DNA from: Bacteroidetes bacterium MED-G17
GTDB taxonomy: Bacteria; Bacteroidota; Bacteroidia; NS11-12g; UBA9320
Length of the DNA: 64,000 nucleotides
Direction: 5' to 3'
NCBI GenBank assembly: GCA_002457675.1
Contig: NTKK01000006.1
Span: forward strand, 75,742 to 139,741
The notes beneath the pieces are model-generated. The model made no database searches. It was not told the DNA's origin and saw only the letters and a list, made by a program, of their open reading frames with translations. The position numbers and the translations under genes were made by a program. Shown here piece by piece: positions 45,552-54,363 of the stretch (position 1 is the stretch's first letter; every line of letters begins with the position of its first letter).

Positions 45552-47224
45552 TAATACAAAGGAACATTACGGTTAATAAAATACCGTAATGAAATTGACA
45601 AAATGTGGTTATTTTGTTTTTGTAGTGTGGGAAGCTCAATGCGGCTACGTCTATGGGTATAAGTGAGGTCAATAAATGCGAAAGTGTTCAATTGATATTG
45701 TACCCAGAAATCCAAGAAGACAACATTACGAAGATTTCCTTGTAAGGTTTTATTTCCATATTCAAAGGCCCGATCGTTATAGGACTTTAAAATATCGCCA
45801 CCTATATTTTTTGCATATACGCTTGAATCTATACCATTTTTCATAAAAGCTGCTAAGCAAGTAAATGTCCATTTTGGTCGGGCTTGGTATTTCAATTCTA
45901 GTAAGGTTTCTCTAAAGTTTGTTCCCAAAGGATGTGCCAATGGTTGTCTGTAATGAATCAAGTTCTGGCTCTCTTTAAAGTGTGTGTAAGTAAATGGTCG
46001 AGCTTGATTAAATTCAACTAAAAAGTCAAGATTGTTTGCATGAAAAATATTGATGGCTTTAAACCCAATTTGCAAAGCCCATTTATTGGCCCACCAACCT
46101 CTGTTGGCTATGATTTCTTTTATTTTAAATTCATCTAAAACAAACTGACCGTAAAATGTCATATTTTTTCGTGGAAGATACTTGTATTCCATGCCCAAAA
46201 ATGCATTGTCAGAGCTATTAAGATTTTGTTCAACACCTCTATAAAAAATGATTGGGTTGATATAATTTAATTCAAACCCGGGATTCTGCAGGCTGTCTTG
46301 CCTACTAAAAACGATATGCTCGAAAAGCCCAATGTTTACCTTCTTTCCAAAATTCATACTCAAATGATGAAAGGCTGCATATTTTTTGCTCTGATTGGAG
46401 CCATTTCCTTTAAGTCCACCAAGGTTTGTGTGCTCGGAAAAAATATTCAGGTAATTGACGTTTCTTATGGTGGTATTCAATTTTACAAATAAGTTTGGTG
46501 GAGCAAAATCACCTAGTATTAAAGATCTTTTACCGTTCCCAATGAAATTCTGATCATGTCCAAATTGTACGTCTATTTGAGGTAGTGCTTTGAAATTTAT
46601 ATAACCTCGATAACCAAAAAAGTCATAAGCATTTGTGCTAAAACTTTTGTAGAATCCTTGATTGGGTAATACACCTGTTTCTTGCTCTCGGTCTCTAACG
46701 TGTGAAGCAAATCTTGCTTGATTCTCTGTTAGTTCACTATAAAATCCCAGTTTGTTTGATAAGCTTCCTCTAACGACTACGCCCCGTGTATTTTGAAACA
46801 AATTTTGCTTGTCTGCAGAGTTTAGACCACCAGAGAAATAAGCGATTGGATTTATGAAAAATTGAAAGTCAGTATTTTTCTTTCCATACAAGAAGGATTG
46901 GTAGGTATAAAAATGTTTTAACCTGGCTTTTTCATTCTTAAAAGAAGTATCTGAAAGCATTTCAAAACATTGTTTTTGTAAAAAATATTTATTGAATTTA
47001 TCTTGGTTTGATTGCGCTTTAAAATTCTTAGAAATGGTAAAAACTGGATTTATTTGATAAGGTTTAACAGAAGTGAAAATTGAATTTAAAAGTTTACCTT
47101 CTAACATCTCTATCCTATCCAATAGATGAAAATTTTGATTAGAACTTGTGAAATACGCTTGCTGACCAATTAAAAACTTAGTATTTCCTCCGATTAATAA
47201 TAAAATGAGGATAACTCTTCCCAC
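45551..47224 (-). CDS. Outer-membrane barrel protein, Wzi/RemB-like
   Basis: About 557 residues from GTG at 47224, which gives a clean signal peptide (GRVILILLLIGGNTKF, cleavage near GQQ). A longer TTG frame from 47263 begins upstream of a promoter box and is less likely. The body is beta-strand-rich: GFYSELTENQARF, DVQFGHDQNFIGNGKRSL and NYLNIFSEH recall the capsule-assembly Wzi/gliding-motility RemB group. The end (RIELPTLQKQ ... LSISLRYFIN) is barrel-like. It would sit in the outer membrane; a role in gliding or capsule is inferred. Confidence 0.7.
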   Translation of the reverse strand: MGRVILILLLIGGNTKFLIGQQAYFTSSNQNFHLLDRIEMLEGKLLNSIFTSVKPYQINPVFTISKNFKAQSNQDKFNKYFLQKQCFEMLSDTSFKNEKARLKHFYTYQSFLYGKKNTDFQFFINPIAYFSGGLNSADKQNLFQNTRGVVVRGSLSNKLGFYSELTENQARFASHVRDREQETGVLPNQGFYKSFSTNAYDFFGYRGYINFKALPQIDVQFGHDQNFIGNGKRSLILGDFAPPNLFVKLNTTIRNVNYLNIFSEHTNLGGLKGNGSNQSKKYAAFHHLSMNFGKKVNIGLFEHIVFSRQDSLQNPGFELNYINPIIFYRGVEQNLNSSDNAFLGMEYKYLPRKNMTFYGQFVLDEFKIKEIIANRGWWANKWALQIGFKAINIFHANNLDFLVEFNQARPFTYTHFKESQNLIHYRQPLAHPLGTNFRETLLELKYQARPKWTFTCLAAFMKNGIDSSVYAKNIGGDILKSYNDRAFEYGNKTLQGNLRNVVFLDFWVQYQLNTFAFIDLTYTHRRSRIELPTLQKQNNHILSISLRYFINRNVPLY

Positions 47225-47228
47225 ACTC

Positions 47229-47236
47229 CAAATGTA
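47229..47236 (-). promoter_or_regulatory. Putative -7 box of the Wzi/RemB-like gene
   Basis: TACATTTG on the minus strand matches TAnnTTTG exactly. Five nt later comes the GTG at 47224, so the mRNA would be leaderless. Confidence 0.5.
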
Positions 47237-47264
47237 TTGATATTTTAGAAAGTTTGAATTCAAT

Positions 47265-47272
47265 TAAATTTG
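47265..47272 (+). promoter_or_regulatory. Putative -7 box of ligA
   Basis: TAAATTTG matches TAnnTTTG exactly. The predicted transcript starts about 7 nt before the ligA ATG at 47284 and downstream of the alternative TTG at 47254. It faces the opposite promoter about 30 bp away. Confidence 0.5.
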
Positions 47273-47283
47273 GTCACTCATAC

Positions 47284-49320
47284 ATGACTGAAAGTTTGCA
47301 TAAAGAGATGCTTGAACTTACCAGGCAACTGCAGGAGCATAATTATAAATATTATGTATTGGCTGAACCAACTGTTTCAGATAAGGAATTTGACGAAAAG
47401 TTAAAAAGGCTTGAAATCCTTGAAGCTAAATTTCCAGAATTAAAAGACCCAAACTCACCTACTCAAAAAGTAGGTGGTGATCTCACCAAAAATTTTGAGA
47501 CGTTTGAACACAAAAGACCCATGTTTTCTCTAGGGAATACTTACAACAAAGAAGAACTTGTGGAATTTGATAATCGGGTACAAAAAAATTTAGGGAGTAA
47601 TAGCTATGAATATATCGCTGAGCTCAAGTTTGATGGTTTGGCAATAAGTTTACATTATAAAAATGGTGTTTTACAAAAAGCACTTACCAGGGGCGACGGG
47701 AAAAAAGGGGACGATGTGACAAAAAATGTTCAAACAATTCGCACACTAAATACCACACTAATTGGAGATTTTCCGACAGACTTAGAAGTAAGAGGTGAGA
47801 TTTTTATGCACAAAGCAGCGTTTAAAAAACTAAACCAAAAAAGAGAAAATAATGGCCTTAGCAAATTCGCGAATCCTAGAAACTGCGCGGCAGGCACCAT
47901 TAAAATGCAAGACCCAAAAGTAGTAGCACAAAGACCGCTCGATATATTTATTTATCATTTGGTTGCTCCGGAAACAAATACGCATTGGGAAGGCATACGA
48001 ATGCTGAAAACTTGGGGCTTAAAAACATCAAGCCACAGTAAATTATGCGAAAATATTGATGAATTATTAAGCTTTATTGCTTTTTGGGATAAAGAAAGGC
48101 ACCAACTCAGTTATGATATTGATGGAATTGTAATTAAGGTCAATGAGGTAGAATGCCAGCATCAATTGGGTTATACATCAAAATTTCCGCGTTGGGCTAT
48201 TTCGTACAAATTTGAGAGTGAACAAGCAATTACTATTTTACAAAAGATAAGCTACCAAGTTGGTAGAACAGGTGCTATTACACCAGTTGCCAATTTAAAG
48301 CCTGTTAATCTTCTTGGCACTACGGTAAAAAGGGCATCTTTACATAATGAGGACTTTATCAGCAGTATGGATGTTAGAGAGAATGATGTTGTAAAAATTG
48401 AAAAAGGAGGAGAAATAATTCCCAAGGTAGTTGCTGTAGTCACCGAAGACAGAAATGAGCACAATACTTTTCCATTTCAGTTTATTCAGAATTGCCCTGC
48501 TTGTGGAGGTAGATTAAACAAAAAAACTGGAGAAGCCATACATTATTGTACAAATCATTTTTGTCCTCCACAAGTTAAAGGTAGAATTGCTCATTTTGCC
48601 TCAAGGAATGCGATGGATATTGAGGGTTTGGGTAATGAAACCATTGAACTCTTGGTTGATAGAAGTCTGGTTAATAATTTTTCTGATTTGTATAATTTGA
48701 CATTTGACAATTTATACAACCTTACTAAGGAAATCGAGAATGAAGATGGAACATATAAAAAAATAAGTTTGAAAGAAAAATCGGTAAATAATTTATTAAG
48801 AGGAATTGAAAAATCAAAAGAAAAACCATTTGAAAAAGTTTTGTATGGGTTGGGTATTCGATATGTTGGAGAAACTGTAGCTAGGAAGTTAGCGATTGCC
48901 TATAAAAATTGGGAGAATTTGTCTCGAGCAAACAAAGAAGAATTGGAACAAACCAATGAAATTGGGAACAAGATAGCAGAAAGTGTTGTAGCATATTTTT
49001 CAAATAAGGGCAACTTAGAAGCGTTGAAAGAACTCCAACAGAGTGGTTTACAAATGACTTATTCGTCAACAAACAACCAAATTTCCAAAAAGCTTGAAAA
49101 TCAAAAAATCGTAGTTAGTGGTATTTTTGAAAAATATTCTAGGGAAGAAATAAAAAAGTATGTTCGAATGCATGGTGGAACGATACAAGCAGGTGTTTCT
49201 TCCAATACCAACTTTTTACTTGCTGGAAATAGTTTAGGACCCTCAAAACTGGAAAAAGCTAAAAAATTTGGCGTTAAAATAGTTTCAGAAGAACAACTTA
49301 TCAACATGTTAGATGGATAG
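47284..49320 (+). CDS. ligA: NAD-dependent DNA ligase
   Basis: 678 residues from ATG 47284. The adenylation domain has active-site lysine K115 (AELKFDGLA) and the N-terminal Ia segment HNYKYYVLAEPTVSD for NMN. OB fold, a four-cysteine zinc finger (CPACGG ... HYCTNHFCP), helix-hairpin-helix repeats (LYGLGIRYVGETVA) and a C-terminal BRCT domain (HGGTIQAGVSSNTNFLLAG) follow. It seals nicks in replication and repair. The downstream small gene overlaps by 8 nt. Confidence 0.97.
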   Translation: MTESLHKEMLELTRQLQEHNYKYYVLAEPTVSDKEFDEKLKRLEILEAKFPELKDPNSPTQKVGGDLTKNFETFEHKRPMFSLGNTYNKEELVEFDNRVQKNLGSNSYEYIAELKFDGLAISLHYKNGVLQKALTRGDGKKGDDVTKNVQTIRTLNTTLIGDFPTDLEVRGEIFMHKAAFKKLNQKRENNGLSKFANPRNCAAGTIKMQDPKVVAQRPLDIFIYHLVAPETNTHWEGIRMLKTWGLKTSSHSKLCENIDELLSFIAFWDKERHQLSYDIDGIVIKVNEVECQHQLGYTSKFPRWAISYKFESEQAITILQKISYQVGRTGAITPVANLKPVNLLGTTVKRASLHNEDFISSMDVRENDVVKIEKGGEIIPKVVAVVTEDRNEHNTFPFQFIQNCPACGGRLNKKTGEAIHYCTNHFCPPQVKGRIAHFASRNAMDIEGLGNETIELLVDRSLVNNFSDLYNLTFDNLYNLTKEIENEDGTYKKISLKEKSVNNLLRGIEKSKEKPFEKVLYGLGIRYVGETVARKLAIAYKNWENLSRANKEELEQTNEIGNKIAESVVAYFSNKGNLEALKELQQSGLQMTYSSTNNQISKKLENQKIVVSGIFEKYSREEIKKYVRMHGGTIQAGVSSNTNFLLAGNSLGPSKLEKAKKFGVKIVSEEQLINMLDG

Positions 49321-49834
49321 AATCTATCATCTTTTAAGAAAACTGGAGCTTCAAAAGCACAAAGTATCAAGCTTTGATTTTCAGCTGAGTGAGGTAACAA
49401 AAGCCGAACATTTTGGCATAATTTATTCCGTGGACTCGGATCAAAACCAGATAGAGAAGTTGGTAAATATGCTAAAAAGTGAAGGGAAAAAGGTAAAATG
49501 TTTAGGATTTGTAAGCTCAAAAATAACGCATAGAAAATTGATATCTAACTACTTATATACGTATATCTCCAAAAAAGAATGTAATTGGTGGGGTAGGCCA
49601 ATACAAAAAGAGATAGATCCGTTTGTTCAAACAACTTTTGATGTTGTTTATTCATTGGATAGTCAATTTTTATTTCCATTGCAATACATTACTAATGTAA
49701 TTTCCGCAAAAATAAAATGTGGATTCCGAAATGAACAGTTTCCCCATTTAGTGGATATTGCTTTGGTAAACAAGGATATAGATTTCTTACATTTTCATAA
49801 TTTCGTCAAAAATATTTCCATAAATGCAGGCTAA
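49313..49834 (+). CDS. DUF6913-like conserved protein
   Basis: 173 residues that I recognise only as a Bacteroidota family found before dapA, probably DUF6913. It is a mixed alpha/beta protein with HFGIIYSVDSD and a central FDVVYSLDSQFLFPLQYI, and no signal peptide. It overlaps ligA by 8 nt and dapA by 11 nt, so the three are translated from one message. Function unknown. Confidence 0.7.
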   Translation: MDRIYHLLRKLELQKHKVSSFDFQLSEVTKAEHFGIIYSVDSDQNQIEKLVNMLKSEGKKVKCLGFVSSKITHRKLISNYLYTYISKKECNWWGRPIQKEIDPFVQTTFDVVYSLDSQFLFPLQYITNVISAKIKCGFRNEQFPHLVDIALVNKDIDFLHFHNFVKNISINAG

Positions 49835-50702
49835 GAGATTGACAGGTTTAGGCGTTGCAATGACAACACCATTCAGTGAAGATTTTTCGATTGATTTTAC
49901 CTCTTTGCAAAGGCATACAGAACACCTCATAAACGGGGGAGTTAATTATTTGGTTATTATGGGAACTACAGGAGAAAATCCAACCATCAACATTGATGAT
50001 CAATTTGAGATTTTTAAGAGGGTTAAAGAATACTCAGAAGGCAGGGTCCCAATGGTTTTTGGTGTAGGGGGAAACGCTACACAATTGGTAATTGACAAGG
50101 TAGAAAAGTTTAACGACTATGCTGATGCTTACTTGGTGGTTTCTCCATATTATAATAAGCCCAATGAAGAGGGTATCATTCAACATTATAAAAACATATC
50201 TGAAGCAACCAATTTGCCAATTATTTTATATAATGTTCCTGGGAGAACGGCAAGCAATCTTTCTGTAAAACTACAACTAAGATTGGCGGAGATTGAAAAT
50301 GTTATTGGGGTAAAGGAAGCTTCTGGAAATGTGGAACAAATCATGGAATTGGCACGCCTTGCTCCTGAAGATTTTAAAATTATTTCTGGTGATGATGCAC
50401 TTACATTCCCTCTGATACCACTAGGTGTAGATGGTGTAATTTCCGTAATTGGTAACGCTTACACTAAACAAATGAAACAAATAGTCTTGATGGCAAAAGA
50501 GGAAAAAATAGAAGCTGCTCGCTATTTACATTTTAAATTACTACCCATGATAAATGCTTTATTTGCAGATGGAAATCCTGGTGGAATAAAAGTCCTACTA
50601 AATGAGATGGGCTTGATGAAGAATATATTGAGAGCTCCTTTGTTCCATGTTAATGAAAAAACAGATAGGCTCATCCGAGATTTACATAAAGTAATTAGCT
50701 AA
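49824..50702 (+). CDS. dapA: 4-hydroxy-tetrahydrodipicolinate synthase
   Basis: 292 residues. Catalytic lysine K164 (VIGVKEASGN), Y136 (ILYNVPGRT) and R141 are in place, with GTTGENPTI near residue 48. It condenses pyruvate with aspartate semialdehyde in lysine/diaminopimelate synthesis. Length and motifs are ordinary. Confidence 0.96.
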   Translation: MQAKRLTGLGVAMTTPFSEDFSIDFTSLQRHTEHLINGGVNYLVIMGTTGENPTINIDDQFEIFKRVKEYSEGRVPMVFGVGGNATQLVIDKVEKFNDYADAYLVVSPYYNKPNEEGIIQHYKNISEATNLPIILYNVPGRTASNLSVKLQLRLAEIENVIGVKEASGNVEQIMELARLAPEDFKIISGDDALTFPLIPLGVDGVISVIGNAYTKQMKQIVLMAKEEKIEAARYLHFKLLPMINALFADGNPGGIKVLLNEMGLMKNILRAPLFHVNEKTDRLIRDLHKVIS

Positions 50703-51491
50703 TTAACTTTTCTTCTTTCTTCTACTCTTTGTTTTTGCTTTTTCAGGCTCCACGACTTCTTCAATTCCCGCCATTTTTGCGTCTACCAAAACACGTCCAC
50801 AATTTTCACAAATTACGATTTTCTTTCTTTGCCGGATATCAGATTGAAGTTGAGGAGGAATTTGTGCAAAACAACCACCACACGCACCCCTGAGCACGGG
50901 AGCAACGGCTAAGCCATTTAATACATTTTTACGAATTCTTTTATAAGCGGACAAGAGTTTTTCTTCAATAATAGTTTCCGCTTTCGACCGATTGGTCAAT
51001 ATTTTTTCTTCTTCTTTCTCTGTTTCCTTAGTGATTTCTTCCAGTTCTTTTACTTTATTTTCTAAATCCAACTGTCTTTCAGAAATTTTCTGATTTACAT
51101 CAGCCACTCTCTCTTCTTTCTTTGTAATCTCTTCATACAATTGACCAATTTTTTTGTCTGCTGCTTGGATTTCCAAACCTTTTATTTCGTTTTCCTTTGA
51201 TAAAGCCTCAAACTCTCTGTTATTTTTCACTTTATTCAAAGACTCTTTATTTTTCTTTATTCTTTCTTCAGCACTTTTTTTCTGTAATTTCAGGTTGGAA
51301 ATATTGGTATTTATCGTCTCAATGTCCGTATTAAATTTTTCAAGTCTGGTGCGCAAACCTTCCATTTCATCTTCTAGATCTTTTACTTCCATTGGGAGCT
51401 CTCCACGCAATAATCGTAGTTCATCTAGTTTAGAATCAATACTTTGTAATTCGTAAAGTGAGGTTAGTTTATCTTCTGTTGTCTTTACCAT
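50703..51491 (-). CDS. Coiled-coil zinc-ribbon protein (CT398/RING_7-like)
   Basis: 262 residues. Roughly residues 10-185 form a long charged coiled-coil hairpin; the C-terminal zinc ribbon has CGGCFAQIP and CENCGRVLVD. A basic tail (KSRRKKKS) closes the protein. The family is widespread and linked by sequence to nucleic-acid or motor-associated roles, without a settled function. It starts 1 nt after the Nif3 gene and forms an operon with it. Confidence 0.88.
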   Translation of the reverse strand: MVKTTEDKLTSLYELQSIDSKLDELRLLRGELPMEVKDLEDEMEGLRTRLEKFNTDIETINTNISNLKLQKKSAEERIKKNKESLNKVKNNREFEALSKENEIKGLEIQAADKKIGQLYEEITKKEERVADVNQKISERQLDLENKVKELEEITKETEKEEEKILTNRSKAETIIEEKLLSAYKRIRKNVLNGLAVAPVLRGACGGCFAQIPPQLQSDIRQRKKIVICENCGRVLVDAKMAGIEEVVEPEKAKTKSRRKKKS

Positions 51492-51492
51492 A

Positions 51493-52590
51493 TTATTTGA
51501 AATATTTTATTGGATTTGTGTTTGTTTTAGTCAAAAGAACCGCGAATTTAGGAAATTGTCTTTGAATAATTTCGGACAACAAATCAATTGTGTGTATTTC
51601 GCTCTCATAATGACCAATATCTGCAATTAAAATATTGCTTTCTGCGTCAAAAAAATGATGGTATTTAAAATCAGATGAAACAAAGGCATCAGCACCTTTT
51701 TCTTTAGCTAAACCAAGCCAATTACTTCCTGAACCACCAACCAAGGCCACTGTTGCAATTTTCTTGCTTAATGGGGTATACTTTATCGTATCAAGGTGTA
51801 ATTTCTCTTTTAGGTAGTTTAAAAATGATTTTTCTGACATTTCTTCAGGAAGCTTACCGATAATACCAGTTCCTATATCTTGATTTGGATTTTTTAGTTC
51901 TATAATTTCATAGGCTACTTCCTCATAAGGATGTTCGTTTTTTAGAATTTCAACCAAACTTTGAATTTGGTGATTTTGTATCAAAACTTCTGCCCGTGTC
52001 TCCTCAATTTTGGAAAGAACATTTCTTCTGCCAATCCTCGGATTAGCTGTATCTTGAGGCATAAAAGTTCCAATGCCGGTATTCTGATAAGAACACTTTT
52101 TGTAAGAGCCAATTTCCCCCGCTCCCTCTTTGAAAAGCGCCCCTAAAATAGTTTCAACATCATTTTTTGGGCTATAGAAAATCAATTTGCTCAATTGATT
52201 TTTTTTTGGATCAAGAATATTTATGTTTTCCAATCCTAGTTTTTGAGCAAGCCTTTGGTTTACTCCATTATCTAGAACGTTGTCTAAGTTGGTATGTATC
52301 GCATATAAGGCAACATCATATTTTATGGCCTTTTGAACCACCCTTTCAACATAATTTGTGCCGGTTATTTTTTTTAAACCTTTGAATATGATCGGATGGT
52401 GTGAGATAATTAAGTTACAATTATTCTCTAAGGCCTCATCTATAATTTGTTCAGTTATGTCTAAGCAAATGAGCACTTTTTCCACTATCATTTCGGGGTT
52501 TCCAATTTGTAAACCACTATTGTCATATGCTTCTTGGTAACTAATTGGTGCCAAGCTTTCTAAAAAATCTGTGATTTCTTTTAGCTTCAT
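51493..52590 (-). CDS. Nif3-like dinuclear metal centre protein
   Basis: 365 residues from ATG 52590; an in-frame TTG at 52599 lies inside a promoter-like box and is less likely. The two-metal ligands are visible: LIISHHPIIF, AIHTNLDNV and DIGHYESE near the end. The insert domain in the middle (KLIFYSPKNDVETIL) is typical of the long form. It is annotated as GTP cyclohydrolase I type 2/YqfO; true substrate is uncertain. Hexameric rings are known for the family. Confidence 0.92.
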   Translation of the reverse strand: MKLKEITDFLESLAPISYQEAYDNSGLQIGNPEMIVEKVLICLDITEQIIDEALENNCNLIISHHPIIFKGLKKITGTNYVERVVQKAIKYDVALYAIHTNLDNVLDNGVNQRLAQKLGLENINILDPKKNQLSKLIFYSPKNDVETILGALFKEGAGEIGSYKKCSYQNTGIGTFMPQDTANPRIGRRNVLSKIEETRAEVLIQNHQIQSLVEILKNEHPYEEVAYEIIELKNPNQDIGTGIIGKLPEEMSEKSFLNYLKEKLHLDTIKYTPLSKKIATVALVGGSGSNWLGLAKEKGADAFVSSDFKYHHFFDAESNILIADIGHYESEIHTIDLLSEIIQRQFPKFAVLLTKTNTNPIKYFK

Positions 52591-52596
52591 AATTAA

Positions 52597-52604
52597 CAAA
52601 AATC
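52597..52604 (-). promoter_or_regulatory. Putative -7 box of the Nif3-like gene
   Basis: GATTTTTG on the minus strand, one mismatch from TAnnTTTG. The predicted transcript starts about 2 nt before the ATG at 52590. Confidence 0.4.
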
Positions 52605-52628
52605 ATTTTTATTCATTAATATTCGCCC

Positions 52629-53600
52629 ATGCACACATTAAAATGGTTTTTATGGCCTTTTTCTTTGTTGTATCTTCTTATTACTGAATGTAGAAATTTT
52701 CTGTTTGACCAAGGTTTTCTTTCGTCGCATAAAGCAGATATCAAAACCTTGGTTATTGGGAATTTAGCCATTGGGGGATCTGGCAAAACACCCCTTACCA
52801 TTTGGTTTATTCAAGAAATGATGAAAGAAAATCAAATAGCAGTATTGAGCAGAGGTTATGGAAGAAAAACACAAGGTTTTCGTTGGGTAACGGAAGCATC
52901 TCATTTTCACGAAGTGGGAGATGAGCCATTAATGATAAAAATTAAATATCCGAAAATACCAGTGGCCGTCTGTGAAGATAGAATTTTTGGTGTGAAAAAA
53001 ATCAAAGAAAAAAATCCACAGGTAGCTTGGGTAATATTGGATGACGGATTTCAACACAGAAAATTAAAACCAACTTTTTCTGTAATCGCTTCAGATTATT
53101 CAAAACCCTTTTTTAAGGATAACCTACTGCCTTTTGGTAGGCTGAGGGAATCCCGTTGGCAAATAAAAAGAGCCAATGCAATAGTTTTTACTAAATGTCC
53201 TCCTAAACACAATAAATTTCATGGTATGGAGGTACCTTCATATTACAGCGCCATCAATTATCAAGAATACGATTGGGTGAAAGGGGAAAAGCCGAAAGAA
53301 GATAAACACACAATCATTTTGTCTGGTATTGCCTTGCCTTCCTCTTTTTCGAACGAGGTATTGAATGATTTTCCAATGGCCAAAAGGTATCCTTTTAGGG
53401 ATCATTATACATTTAAACAAAAGGATTTAGACAAAATCTCTGTAGATAAAGCTGGCTCAACATTGATTACAACTGAAAAAGATTGGGTAAGGTTGAAAGG
53501 ATTGGATCTTTCGAGATTTGAAAATGTTGCCTATTTACCTATTAAACTAATTATGCGGAATAATGATTTAATTAATCAAATACAAAATTTTAATGGTTAA
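52629..53600 (+). CDS. lpxK: Tetraacyldisaccharide 4'-kinase
   Basis: 323 residues. An N-terminal membrane helix (WFLWPFSLLYLLI) is followed by the P-loop GNLAIGGSGKTPLT (about 44-57), SRGYGRKT, VGDEPLM and ILDDGFQHRK. It adds the 4'-phosphate to lipid A at the inner membrane. rsmA overlaps its end by 8 nt. Confidence 0.95.
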   Translation: MHTLKWFLWPFSLLYLLITECRNFLFDQGFLSSHKADIKTLVIGNLAIGGSGKTPLTIWFIQEMMKENQIAVLSRGYGRKTQGFRWVTEASHFHEVGDEPLMIKIKYPKIPVAVCEDRIFGVKKIKEKNPQVAWVILDDGFQHRKLKPTFSVIASDYSKPFFKDNLLPFGRLRESRWQIKRANAIVFTKCPPKHNKFHGMEVPSYYSAINYQEYDWVKGEKPKEDKHTIILSGIALPSSFSNEVLNDFPMAKRYPFRDHYTFKQKDLDKISVDKAGSTLITTEKDWVRLKGLDLSRFENVAYLPIKLIMRNNDLINQIQNFNG

Positions 53601-54363
53601 GCCAAAAAAATATCTTGGGCAACATTTTTTACAAGACGCGCAAATAATTGATAAAATCATAGCCCAAGTAAAAACCTCCGGATGTCAAAACATATTAGAA
53701 GTCGGTCCAGGAACTGGTGCCTTAAGCAAGCACCTAATGCAATTGAATAAAAATCTCAAAGTGGTTGAAATTGACCAAGAATCAATTATATTTTTACAAA
53801 AAAACTATCCCGCCTTAGATATAATTAATGAAGACTTTCTGAACCTAAATCTAGAAAGCCTGTTTGACGGAGAACCGTTTTTACTACTTGGGAATTTCCC
53901 CTATAATATTTCCTCTCAAATATTATTTCATATGTTAAGTTTTTATCCCACTATTCCGGAAATGATTGGAATGTTTCAATTGGAAGTGGCACAAAGAATA
54001 TGCTCCTCACCACACTTAAAAACTTATGGTATTATATCAGTACTGAATCAGATATATTATCAATGTAATTTGTTGTTTAGGGTTCCACCTAATGTTTTTT
54101 TTCCTCCACCTAAGGTTTACTCTGCCGTTGTACATTGCGTGAAAAATGAAAAAGAATGGAATATTACTCAATTTAAGCAACTCAAGAAAATCGTTCGATT
54201 CGCATTTCAACAACGCAGAAAGAAACTACCAAATGCCTTAAAATCAGAAATCCATGATAAGTCATTTTGGTTGAATCATCGTTTTGCCGACCTTCGTGCT
54301 GAGAATTTAGCTGGAGATGACTTTCTAGCCTTGGTTAAAGAAATACAAGATTATAAAAGATGA
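53593..54363 (+). CDS. rsmA: 16S rRNA dimethyladenosine transferase
   Basis: 256 residues. The SAM-binding EVGPGTGALSKHL, acidic VVEIDQES, and catalytic NFPYNISSQIL motifs are present; FQQRRKKLPNAL lies in the C-terminal domain. It dimethylates two adjacent adenines near the 16S 3' end. The stop overlaps the mgtE start as ATGA. Confidence 0.96.
   Translation: MVKPKKYLGQHFLQDAQIIDKIIAQVKTSGCQNILEVGPGTGALSKHLMQLNKNLKVVEIDQESIIFLQKNYPALDIINEDFLNLNLESLFDGEPFLLLGNFPYNISSQILFHMLSFYPTIPEMIGMFQLEVAQRICSSPHLKTYGIISVLNQIYYQCNLLFRVPPNVFFPPPKVYSAVVHCVKNEKEWNITQFKQLKKIVRFAFQQRRKKLPNALKSEIHDKSFWLNHRFADLRAENLAGDDFLALVKEIQDYKR

Noticed and set aside
47225-47263. N-terminal extension of the Wzi/RemB-like protein from TTG 47263
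   Set aside because: An exact -7 box lies inside it and the downstream GTG gives a cleaner signal peptide.
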